DNA of 64,000 nucleotides, taken from the NCBI RefSeq assembly GCF_954871325.1, contig NC_088776.1:52284569-52348568 (forward strand), written 5' to 3'. Below the pieces are notes generated by a model. That model was not told the DNA's origin. It did not search any database and was given only the letters and a program-made list of their open reading frames with translations. The translations under genes were made by a program, and so were the position numbers. The stretch comes from Gordionus sp. m RMFG-2023 (Eukaryota; Nematomorpha; Gordioida; Chordodea; Parachordodidae). Positions 1 to 13,300 of this stretch are shown piece by piece; the first letter of the stretch is position 1; each line of letters starts with the position of its first letter.

Positions 1-1382
1 TTATAATGATGGTTTAATTGGTGGTTAAAGTATGGGGGGATTATATATAATCAAGGCTGCGAACTCTCGTTCTAAAAATTCGGTGTCCATAAAAATATGG
101 ACTTTCAGTTTTTTTAAAATTATATATTACATTTAGTAATCTATTCACCACCATAAAAATATTTTATCGCATCTAATTAATTTTTTTATTTTAAGCAAAT
201 TATGATATTTTCAAAAATCTAGATGTTAAATAAATTTTAGATTTTTATGTTTAACTTTGACAGTGCATTGCAAAATATTTTTACCTTGTGATTTTGCTCT
301 TTTCGTTGATCTTTTTCTTATCCACTACCTTAACTTCCTTAGGTAAACACTTGCCTTATCCTTTCTCAAAGATTTAAGATCTCACATATGCGAACTCTCG
401 GGCTATCCTAGAGAAGGCGTCTTCCTAAGTCAGAGGCTGGCTTATCCTTAAAGCTAACTGCATCAGCTTCAACGGCTATCTTCTTTCCAGGGAACTTTCC
501 TAGACTTGCTCTTCCTATCCTTTTTTTTCTCAGTTTTATGCTACATTTTTTTTTTGAAAACATTCATGAACCTTGATCACTAAATTTAAAAAAAGTCGGG
601 TTCAGTAAAATCTCCAGGGTTCGAAGGACTCCGGTATCAGTATGTTTTTTTTCTCGCTAATCACTACTGATTTATTCAAATTCTAAAAGTATCATTGAAT
701 TATTATCCCAATTATTTACGGGGGAGGGCATTCCCTTCATTTTATATTGACATTTGTCTTTTAAAAGGGGACGTACCTTTTCAAATTATAACTATCTTCC
801 ACCTAATGATAGTAGACCTATTATTCCTATTCGATTCAGATTAGGAATTCTAATAAAGCAGCTAATCGAATATAAATAATTAGTTTATTTTGTTATTCGA
901 TCGAATTATTCCGTAAATATTCCAAATTCTTATTTAATTTTATCAAGTTTTATGGCTGTTTAAAGTTGGAGGCTAAAATTTTATTTTTTTTCTTAGTTAT
1001 AATATATGCAAACTCTAGTAAAAATTTTAGAAAAATCTGAAGGGGGTCATGAAACTGTTGATTTCTCAGGGAATTCACCATATATTCCTTCCTAATAACT
1101 TTAGATAGCCTCAAAATTAAAATGTTAATTTTTTTAAATTTAACAGTTTTTTCTACCAGTCATATAATTTGTTTTATATATATAATCGGAAATAGTTGAT
1201 TACAGTTTAGATTAATTATATTTGTTTTACATAGTGCCGATCCAAAAATTATCATTAAATTATTACCGATCCGATATTTACCCGAAACCGATTCAATAAC
1301 CGGTACTGATCAACGATCAATTTTAGTCGAATATTGGATCCTTTGTTTGACAGTTCTTATAGATATTTTTTTGTGTCTATAG
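1..1382. other. AT-rich non-coding stretch, probably intron of the EPS8-like gene
   Basis: The acceptor at 1381-1382 (TCTATAG) shows that coding sequence continues to the left, so this is most simply intron. I could not find an earlier PTB exon here. A pyrimidine-rich, less AT-rich patch lies at about 300-530, and imperfect inverted copies of ATTCGAT-like motifs lie at about 800-910. Confidence 0.5.
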
Positions 1383-4300
1383 GTCTTCATCACCCCTTGG
1401 ATGCCGTAAACAAGTTGCGCTTGCTCGAAAAATCGAGCGGCATATGGACCCAACGAATGAAGATCAAGCTCGACAAGAAAGATCTACACATTTGCAGTTT
1501 CGAAGATGCGGTAATGCGCTTAAAATATATATTATTGTCCCTTTAAAGTCCGTATTCTTATAAGGGTGCTAAAGAATGTAAAGAAATAAAGAAAATAAAA
1601 AACTTTAATGTTTATAATTTATAAACGAGTTATTTTATAACCAACGGATGCCAAAGTTATTATATATATCCTGTTTTAAGGTCTTAAAATCAAATTATTG
1701 CATATTTATATGTATAATATATATATATAATGAAAATATTTTTCGTAATAAATGACACCTATGTGTCGTGTCGCTTTATTTCTCAAAACAAAACAAAAAT
1801 GTAACATAAATAACTAACCTTTTTTTAAATATTTAAAATATCTTAGATTAATTTTTATTTACCTATTTTGTGAGGGGAGTAAAATATTTTATTTTCCTTT
1901 TTTAATTTTAATTTTAAGATAACCTTCTAAGTTTAAATTGGAAATCTCTTAAAAAATTTAAATCGGTGGGTTGAGTTGGATTCATTTTCTATTACTTGGT
2001 ATGCAATCGCATGTCTTGTCAGATTTGACAGGTTATTAATAATGAATTAAAAACCATTTTTAACGTTATATTTATTAACCCTGATCCATATCTTTCTCTA
2101 ACCTTTAATTAACCATATATTCATTTCTCTCTGACCTTTAATCATGCTCCTTACCCCAGTCACCTCTTTTAATTTTAGATTTTTAATCATAATTTATACG
2201 ATTAAAAAATTCCCTTCAAATGAACTTACTTTAAATTCGGCCATTATCTTTTATCATAATTTTATAACCTGCATTAAATGTATCGGGTGTTTTTTATGTA
2301 CATATTTTATTATTATTTTTTCTGTCGCGAATTCTTTCTATCAAATAGTGTTTTTTATTTGGTATTATATATAAAAAAATATAGATAAATTTTATGACTT
2401 AATGCTAACGAGAACTAGGTCGGTAAATAGCTTCCACATTAAATTTTTCTAAGCGATAATCCCGAAATTTTTTAGAAAATTTTTTGTCATAGTCCGGACT
2501 AAAATTATTTTCAAAAATTAGGCTCATCTAATACCAAAGTAAATTCGGACCCCAGAGGGGGATCGAGCCTGGCCTTGCAGATCGCGAAGTTATATACGCC
2601 AATTTTTTTAGAAAAAAAATTTAACCCTAGCTAACCAATATAATATATATTTTTGGGCGGGATCAAAGGAGATGAGATAAATAATATTTTTCTTTTAAAT
2701 GGAAATTTAAAAATTGTTAAAATTGAGCATTATTACCTTTTAAACCCTACTATTTCCATATCTAGCATAGTGTTGTTAAACGGTTCGATTTATCCTATTT
2801 GAAATAAAGATTTTAGATAAAATAATATTACGCAGGCCTCGAGATATCGTTAATAAGATGTCCAAACCTTTTCTGACATCTACGAGTGAAATCTCCAGGC
2901 TTGCGTTTTTATTTTTAGCTAAAATATTGGGTTAGCCGTTTTTATAATTCAAGCCGTTTAACAATACTAATCTAACATAAATAATACCCTACTTACCTTG
3001 GGTCTTGACCTGAATGTGGATACCCTTTTATTTTAATCCAAAATGTAAATGATAAATTGAGGATTTAAGATATTCGAAAGATAAATGATAAATAATTATG
3101 AAGCGGGGCTTAAATGAATGTAGCGTTTATTATAAATTATTTTAAGATCATTATGACTTTTTTTTAAAGTTCTAAAGCGTGATATCGGTCTGCCAACCTG
3201 GGTATAAGATTCCCGGAATTTTAAATGATTTAAAGTTGAAATTTTAAAAGATATTTTACATTTATGATATTATATAATAAATTAGATTATCATGGAGAGC
3301 TATTATATTCAATTAAAGATTTTGGTCATATAAATATAAGTTGACCTGAGAAAGCAACTTATAAAAAAAATATAACAATTTTTTTTTAATAAAAAGTAAG
3401 AAATTTCTTTTCCCCATTCGCGGCTTTCTTCTAAGGTTATTTAACTCCCATAAGTCATAAATATAATATTAGCATAATTTTAAAGTGATAAATAAATTTT
3501 TTTTTAAATTTATTAGTTCCTTATTATATAACATTTTTTTAAATGTATATATATATTTTAATAAGATTTATAAATTCCTAAATAATATTTAAATTATTTG
3601 AATTTGATATTTGAGGAATTATAATTTCTTTCTTGTCAATCCGCAGAGGGAAAGAAAGAAATCACACCCATTGCTCTTCTCTTTTTTTTGGTTTCCCTTC
3701 CTTCCATAATTTGATGGCAACCAATGCGTACCATCGGACTAGTATTCTACTGTTCTACATCTATTTTTTTTTAAATTGTCAGGCAGTAGAGCATGTTTAA
3801 AAAAAATAGGTTTCTTATATTTTAACAGATCATGCAATGATACATATTAAGGATTTAAATTATATTTGAACATTATTAATTGCCGATACGGTAGAATATT
3901 TAAAAAAGTGGATGTTGAACATTGCAATACTCAACCGACGATACATAATTATCATTGGTTTATTGATTTGGTTTTAATTGACCTAGGATCTTATTACCAA
4001 AAAATATGGCTTAATTTTTTAAACCATCCGTTCTTGATGATCTTATATGGGGTTTTAAAAAGGACGAGAACATGAGATTCTACGTAGCTCGATTCATTCT
4101 GATGCTTGATTTAGGTTATAAGCTCACACTTTTCTCTTACCCTGCATTCGCAGTTATTACGAATTCGCGGCGAAGTATGCAAATGGTAAATTTAATACAC
4201 CGTGACACTCTTGATAAACGGCTCCATTTTTGAAAATGGATGACCCAATATTTTAGCCAAAATAATATGAGCCTGGAGATTTTGCTCATAGATGGCAGAA

Positions 4301-7300
4301 AGGTTTAGACATATCTTAACAAAATCTCGAGGTTTGCCTAAATTTGGCTAAAATCTTAATTTAAAATCGTCTAAAACGAGCCGTTTAGCAACATTAGTTA
4401 CACTATGACTCCCAGCCATTTCGAGTAAATTTGTCAGAATAATTAAACCACACCCAAATAGCTCTAATATCTTGCAAATTTAATTTAGCATCTTAGTTAT
4501 ATTCGCGGTTTAGTTTTAGATAATACATAGTAGAGCTTTCCGTCGTGCATATTTTTTAGATTCGATCCGATCCGATCCAAGAAAAAAAAATTCTGATTTT
4601 TTTTCAAAGATTCGAGTTCGTTCCGAAATTTTATTTACTATAATATTGTTTAGATCTATCGAAAATCATTCGACTCGAAAAATTCGAGGCGGATACGAAC
4701 ATTTCATTATTTTCCGTTTTTTTATGGAGGCAATCGGAAAAATAAATAAGACGCTGAAGGAAAAAAAAATATGACTATCTAAAAAGGGTTCAGAAAAACA
4801 TTTAGGAAAACAAAGGCAAAATAGTTTTAAAAAATTTTTTTATCAGGTTCGACATAAATTTTAAAATCAAGATTCGAATCCGATCAAGTCGGAGGGTGTG
4901 TTTGTCCGAGTTTGTTCCGAAAGTCTGTGCAGGGTAGCACGGCATAGAGGCGAGCCCAAATCTCATTTCTTGTTTTTTTAAAAAAATAAAAAAGATAAGT
5001 ATAGAACGTTTTCCTCTTAGCAAAGTTCTAGAACCCACGGCAGTAATCACTGAAGATCCCAACGAAATTTACAATAACATCCTCATGTTTACCGTGCTAC
5101 AAGAATCTAAGAAAAAGCTCAACCCGCTTTCCGAAATCCATTTATTTCAATGCATATCCGTTTCGGTATATTTTACATATAATTTTATTGTTTTTTTTAA
5201 TGGAATGTTCACTTTTTTTTCTTTCTCTTTCATTCGAACACTTTCTTCTTTTTTTAAAAAAAATATTTCTTACTCATTTTATTAATTTGTTCTAAACGCA
5301 ACTCTGAAGATATTTTTCAAGATAGTTTCTTAAGTTAATGGGAATGAGTTTTTTGCTCAAACCTAATTTAGACTAGAAGTAGAGTTAGCGGTTTCCATAC
5401 GAGGTCTGTTAAATATAAACACTGTCAATTAAAATTGAAATGTTATACTGCATCAATCGATAGGTTATCCTCCTCTCCTTTTTCTTTAAACATATTTTAT
5501 TGAAAATTTGTAAAAAGTTTTTTTTATTTTTAAAAAAACATAATTTATTCGTTTTACTCAAGTGTAACTAATACAAACACAATCAATATTTATAAAATTA
5601 AATCTCATTCTTTCCCCCTCTTTTTTTTGAAGATGTTTTTTTTGTTCTTAAAAAAATATATATAAGAAAAACGGTAAGTGATGGAAGGGGACTGGGTCAT
5701 TTATTGTGTATATATGTATTTTTTTTTCAATAAGGTATTTAGGTCTATTCAAAAATGAATCGATTCTTATGAATAATAAAATTTAATATTTTGTATTTCA
5801 ATCACTAATTATCACGAAAATTGCATTTGAAATACAAATTTCATCATTCCCGCCCGAAGGAGTTGAAACATGGTATCACAACACGTATTTTCGCGAATAT
5901 ATAGATTCCCATACGTGATATCTTACCTGTTTTATTATAGAGGACGGGTACCTCAATGTAGTCTGATCACAGGGTAGAAGGAAGGAGTATTATATCATTA
6001 AATCATTTTTCCGGCATTCTCTCCTTTTGCCAGAAAGAAAGAAATATAGTAGTTATTTATTAGTATGTTATGATAAAAAGAACTTGCGATCAAGTTATCA
6101 ACGAAATTAAAAGGCGCATTTGCCAAACCAGTTTTTGGGGGAAGTTTTATTATTGTTCCTCCTTTATATAAGATATGCGATTTTTTGACAACGATTTAGT
6201 TCCAACTTAGAAAAGTCTTAGAGCAGTTGAAGTAACCTTGTTAATCACGTCACCTGTCATATGATTATCATAGGAATGACAAATAATTTAATTTAAAAAA
6301 GACATTATTAATAAATGTTCCGAAAATTGATTGTTCAATTCATTTTTAAATAGGTCTAATATGGAGAGTGGCCTACTATGTTTTATATTAATGTTAAACA
6401 GAGATATGCAGCCAATTATCAGTATTCATTTGGTTATAGGCCGATTTTGACATTTTTTACCTATGCCAATGACCGAATACCTCAATTTTCAAATATTTTT
6501 TAAAGGTAGAATAAAAAGAATCGATTTAATGTGATCCAAAGTTTCTTGATAGGGATAATATTAATAGTATCCCCGTTATTTGTTGTTAAAAAGCCCGATT
6601 TGGGTCTATTTTTCAAAACGGCCCGATTAAGATTTTATAAATAATATTAAGTAAGCATCGAGAATTGGCAAATAGATGTCCAAGCATTTCTACCAGCTAT
6701 GTGCAAAATCTTTAGGCTTACATAATGTTATTTTGGTTATAATCTTAAGACCGTTTTTTTTAACACTATATAGAATGGCCAACATTAAAAAAGAGGTATC
6801 CTTTGTTGATAATATTTATTTCCCTTTATACGTTATATTTGGGCGATAAGTTAAACCAGAAATAGATTATGAGGGGGAAAAGAAAATATAAAGAATATTG
6901 CATCGTTTCTTATTTATTTTCTTTATTTCGCTTATATATATTTTTTAAAAAACATTAACTTTCTTTGCCTCCTAATTTCCATTCGCACTTCTAACCCGAT
7001 TCATTTTCCTTAACTCGATCAAACTTTCATAAAAAATTTTACGATATAAAAAATTAACAATGAAATTATCTCTATTAACCTGCTTAAAATTTAGACCTTA
7101 ATCGCATAGTATAATTATAATATTGTATTTCAATTTTAAAAATCGATTATTATCTCGTTTTAATAAATTTTTGTTTTCAAAATCAATACTCACATAACAC
7201 CATGTTTTCAAAATCAATACGTCCAAATTTAAATTATTATTGCCACGCGCATGTCAACATTTATATTTTATTATAACTTATTAATTTATTTTTATTTATT

Positions 7301-10300
7301 ATCTCATATCATAACACCTCGTAACTTAATCAATATAATTCATTTTATAATTTAAAGTCAGTAATTTACAAAGTTTAAAAAAAAATAAATATTAATAAAA
7401 TCCTTACTTACAAATAAATCGGTATTAATATGGTTTAAATCGCTAATCTCCCCTAATTTTCGCGATTTTTTTTTGAAAATAATTTAATTAAAATATAAGT
7501 ATTAGCATATTACCTTAGCATGTAGCATCTATAAATATTATCTTTAAAAGATTTTCGAGGATAATATAACCGGACGTGTATTTCCAGATTAATATCAGCT
7601 GAATCCGCGAGCTCGATTACATAATGTAAGAAATCTCTTCTCTTTTTAAGATTTAATGAGAACAACAAATTATAATCCATTTTTAGGCATAGTTTCACGT
7701 TCCTTATTCCCACTGACCACCCCCTCTTTCAGCGTCATTCGGCCTCTCCGCTAGGCATCGTTCTATAACCCGTTACTCTACCACCCATTTAAAAAAATAT
7801 TGTAATGTGAACATTTTTTTAAAAAAGAATTGGAAGAAATCCGCCTATGGATTGGATTGCTAATGCTTTTCTTCTGGCTTTTTTCTTCTTTCTTTCTTTT
7901 TCTTGTTTTTGCAGACAAAATATTTATAATCCTAAGGCTATCTCTTGGTTCCCTAATATTTTAAATAGCCATTCTGAATAATGATTTAGGGGTTTAAAAA
8001 AAATATAATAAAGTAAACCTTTTTGAAACATATTTGAGAAATATTATCACCTAATGCCAAAATCTATAAAATGGTATCCAGGCTGCTTTTCTAAATAGAA
8101 TTCAGAATTAAGAACAAATATTAAATTGAAGCTTAGAACGCTACCTATAATATTCGCTTTCAAGGCTGCATCTAAAACTACCAAAAGCGAAGCAACTTTT
8201 GGACGTAGAGGTGAAATCCAAATAATCTTAAAAAAAATTATATATTTCCTATTATTTTTTATCTTGCAAAATATCATTATTATATTTATCGAAAAATAAA
8301 GGAATATAAAATAACCTCATATACCCTTTTTTTGAAGGCCAGTAATATTGTAAATTAGAACCATAATTAATTTTTTTTTAAAATTCTTCTCCTTTACAAA
8401 GATGAATATTCGTGGAGGATTTGTAAAATTAAAAGACCTTACTACAAAATTCAAAGGATATAGAAATAAGAAGGAAAAAGATAAAACCAAATCTTAAAAA
8501 TTAATACAAGAAAAAATTATATTTATTTTTATTATTATCAAAAATAATGATGACTTTTATGTTTTGTTATTATTATTTTTTAATTTTTCCATACCATTTT
8601 TAAAAAAATAAGGAATTGACAAATCGTAAATCCATCATCAAATAGGGAGAAGGGGGAAAAAAAATTAACTTTTATAATTTTCCTAGTACCTTTTATATAA
8701 TAATAATAGCGATAACAATATGGCAATAAATTATGAAAAGCTGACCTACAAATAAAATACAACCAGAAAATTTACGCGTACAAAATATATATATAAAATA
8801 ATAAAGGTATAAGGGAAGGTTGTGCTTTTTTAAAAAATATAAATAATAATATTAAAAAATTATGCAGATTTAAAAATTTTTTTATAAAAAATAAAATTCC
8901 ATACTTTTCGATTATTTTATATCAGGGTAACTTGTAGAGGTCAAATAATAAAACCCGGCACGCATGGCCATGAATTTTTGTGAAAAACGGCTCGATCGGG
9001 GTTTTTTTAACATAAAAATTGAACTATCGTAACCAGTTTTGTAATTCGTTTTTGAATCGAATCCTGTTTTTTGAGTTCAGGCTCGGACTTAGATATGTTT
9101 TTTTTTTATAAAAAAGTAAAAGTTTGAGGTTGAAAGAAAAGAAAGAAAATTATCTGACGTGATAATGAATGAATTAATAAAAAAATATGCAAAATTTGAT
9201 ATTTATTCTATTCCGGAATACTCCTTCTTGATCCCTGATCAATAAAAAATCATTGTTCTAATCAGATGTTATCTTTAAAAAAAATACTAGTGATTCTTTC
9301 TTCCCTTTTTAACGTTCCCATTTTTATAAATTCCCGCTTTTCTAAATGAAACGTTCAATTTGTGCGCACTATAAGAACTTTTAAAATTTGTGATTCACTT
9401 TTCAAATTGATTTTTAATTTTTTATAATCGATTTTTTAAAAACGTTGATAAAATATAAATAACTTTCTTTTTCAGAAAAACTTGAACAAATACAACATTG
9501 CTTATATTTGATTTTTATAAAAAGTAGAGGGGGGGGGAGGTCAGAAATCTAAAATTTATATTTTTGCACGACGTAAAAGCGAAAAAATTAATTTGTCTTG
9601 TATAATTGTTTATACGGCTCGGTTTATCCTATTTTAAATTAAGATTTTAGCCAAAAATAATATAACGCAAACCTCACGATTTTGTTAATAGGTGTCCCCT
9701 TTCCGCTATCTATGACCAAAATCTTCAGGGTTTGCTTAATATTTTTTTATCGAAAATATTTGGGTTACCCGTTTTTTTGAAAATCGAGCCGTTTAACAAT
9801 ACTAAACTGTAATTTGACTAGCTAAAACAGGTCAATTTATAATATTTAATCAAAATAATTAGTAATTTATAAGGGCCAGAAAAATTTGTATAATTTTTTT
9901 TTATAAAAGATCAGAGCCGATTTTAAATTTAGAATATTAAAAAATTATATTAATGTCCAGTTGGAAAATCAAATGATGCGAAGTGTTGTTAAACGGCTAT
10001 ATTAACCCTAGTTTTGATTAAAATTTTGTCTCTAATATTATTACCGCAAAAGCCTTGAGATTTCGGTGATAGATATTCAAATCTTTCTGCCTTCTATGAA
10101 CAAGTTCTCAAGGGTTTGTATAATTATTTTTTGGCTAAAATATTTGGGATAGCCTTTCCCCAAAAAATCGAGCTATTTAACGACACTAATGGAAGCATTT
10201 AATATTCATTTACTGTTCATATTTTTAAATTATTCTGAAAATTAAAAACTCGGGACAAATAATTTTAAGAAATTAATCTTTTAAATCTGGTTAAAATTTT

Positions 10301-13300
10301 GACCCCATATAGGTTTTTGACATAAACCTTTAAATGGAATTTATACTTAAGTGCGAAGTTTTTTTTTAAAATATAAATGATGTCTTGTTGGGTGTATACC
10401 TAAAACGAATTATTCGATATTCGATTCATTATTTTATAAATAAGAAATTGCCCATATATGGCTTGGACATCTATTAACGGAATCTCGGCTTGCGTAACAT
10501 TTTAGCTAAAATTTTAATTAAAAATCTGCTAAATTGAGCCGTTTAACAGTACTAGGTATAGTTGGGTATTAGAAGTTCAAGCAATTGCATGAATATTATT
10601 TAATTTTTCATAAAATTAAAACTTACAAAAAGAACCAACTTGAATTTCAACATTTATTAGCAAGTATATAAATGGCAAACGTGGAAATTTCTATAAAAAT
10701 ATATATTGATTAACATTTTCAACCGGTAATAAGCATGCCTGTATCTTGTATGTAAAATTTTTAAAAAATAATAAAGTTTAGATTTATAATTATTTCAAAA
10801 ACTAAATTGGGCGCTGCATAATTTGGTTATCATTTTATATAGCATTTTTATTTGCATAGGTTATTTTTTAATAAAATGAAATTCGAATTCAAAACTTTCG
10901 CAGATTTTAATGAAAATGGTTAAATTCTTGAAATTTATAAAAAAAAAAAATTAGAATTATGTTTTGGACATGTTTTTATATTTAGAATATGATAAATTTA
11001 TAAAATTTCCTCAGAAATATGTTTGGGCATGTTTTTATTTTTATATTTAAAATAGCTTATATATTTATATTCATTTAAAGTTTCGAAAGTTTGTGAAATT
11101 AATTTTTTGATGTTTTGGACACAGCCTAAAAAAATCAATTTTTAAATATTATTTTTTTAAATATTATTTTTAAATAAAAAGAATTGCTTATAAAAAAGGA
11201 AATATTTTATGTAGCAAAGATAATTTTAGTGTTGTTAAACGGCTCGATCTGATCCGATTTTTAAGAACGGCAATATTTTAGCCAGAAACATATTACTTAA
11301 GCCGAGATTTCACTAATAAAATTAGCGAAATCTTCAGATTTACTTAATATTTTTCTGGATAAAATATTGAGTTAACCGTTTTTAAAAATCGGCTCAAATC
11401 GAGCCATTTAACAACACTAGATAATTTAACAGATTAAACACTAAAACCTAAAACACAATAAGTATGTATAAGGGAAAGGCATACCGGAAAACTGAGACAA
11501 ATTTAGAGAAAATCTCTGTAAAATAAACGATTTAAAACTATAACTTTTGTACAAAAAAGCCTTTATAACAAAATTATAATTAATGCAAAACAATGCTTTC
11601 AAAGTAAGAAAAAAAAATATATGATCACCCAGCCCACGACCCACCTTTTTTATAAAATGGAATTAGGAATATATTATAAAATTGAAAAATATTATTTTGA
11701 ATTTTGTACATAGCGTATTCAGCAGCAACTTTTGAAATTTAATCATGTTTACCCTATTTAATTCTATTTATTAAAGGAAGGAAGGGAAAGAAAGATGAAA
11801 ATATGATATGAATATGAAATATTTCTCACCTCCTGATTTATTTTAAATATTTTTTTTAGTTTTTTTTAAAAAAAATTCATTTTATAATTTACGATATTCA
11901 ATTATCCAATAAAATAGGATCGAAGAATAAGGAGGGAATATTGTATTAATATTTTTTTTAGACGGTTTGAGCTGACCAGCCCAGGCCGCGGACAGAACTT
12001 CTCCATCCAATCCATCTTTCGTAATGTATTTACAATTTTATTAAGTTTTGAAATAATAGCTAGTAGATTTTTAATTAACAAAAATCCAAAATTTGATTAA
12101 GTAATACCCTACAATTTTAAGAAATCGAATGCTTAATTAAGTTATGTTTTAATAAGCTCCCATCGAAAAAAAAATATTTATATGCCTTTCGAATCAATTA
12201 ATTAGATTACGAGGTAAGGAAGAACATCTATAAATTACGAAATGGTGTCGAAAAGATCGTTAAAATATTTTTTTTGCTTTAAATAAAAATATATATATAT
12301 AAATTATCACTAGATGCTTGGATGAAAAAAAAAACATTTTGAGTGATAGGAAAATAAATATTTATTATACCTTATTCTATGTCAGTTCCTATTTTAATAA
12401 GAAAAATAAGAAAAGAAGGAAGAAAGGAATGAAAGAAAGAAAAAGAAAAGAAGAAAGGAATGAAAGAAAGAAAATTTAACATTAGAAGTAAAACGAGTCG
12501 GCTTGATAGTTTACAATAACAACAAGTGGTTTTTGTCTCACAATATAGTTCAAGAATCGAGATTAAATGTTTTCATTGTTTTCGGTTTCTTTTGTAGAAT
12601 CGAATCGAAATATTTTTTTTTGTTTTAAATTTTGTTTTAGATAAGAGAAGTAATTGGAGACATTTTTTTTTAAAAAAAAGTTTTCTTTTATTTTTACTTA
12701 ATTTTGAAAAACATTGAATTTTTTTTTTACCGATTAAAATAAATTCTTATTAACCGATTCTGATAAGATTTTAATCATCACCTTTTAAACCCTATATTTT
12801 TCGTCACATGGTTGTCGAAACTCAAAATCGTATCCTTTGTGGGTACGGTTGCAAAATCGGCTAATTTTTAGGGCAAGAGCTTCGTTTCTTGAGGTGATGG
12901 AATTCGGCCAAAAATTTGGTTTCCTTAGTAGTTTTTGGAGTAGCAGAATGAAATTGAACTGGCTAGATGGCGACTGTAATAGTACTTGTTATAGGCATAT
13001 CCATGATTTTACTAAAGGGAGGGGCATTATTAAGTTATTTTTTCACCATAATTTCTATTTGGGATCTTAAGGTCCAATTGTAGAAAAATAATTTTAAAAA
13101 TTTTCAATTATAATCGTTATTTAAAGAATTATTAACTTTTACTTATTCTTCTTCCAAATCTTGTTTATAGTTATATATTGTGTACATTTTTGCATAAGAG
13201 GAGGGTGGGGGTGTTATATATGGAGGAAATTTTTACTAGTTTAAAATTATAGGAATTCATCCTTTACCCCCTTGGCTACACCTTTGCTATTTGCTACATT

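Noticed and set aside
2144-2374. 76-codon hydrophobic plus-strand frame
   Set aside because: The composition is what random AT-rich DNA gives; it sits in an EPS8 intron with no supporting signals.
4802-5062. Minus-strand open frame of 86 codons opposite EPS8 exon 2
   Set aside because: It is the shadow of the PTB exon (4995-5165) and flanking intron; the plus-strand reading matches EPS8.
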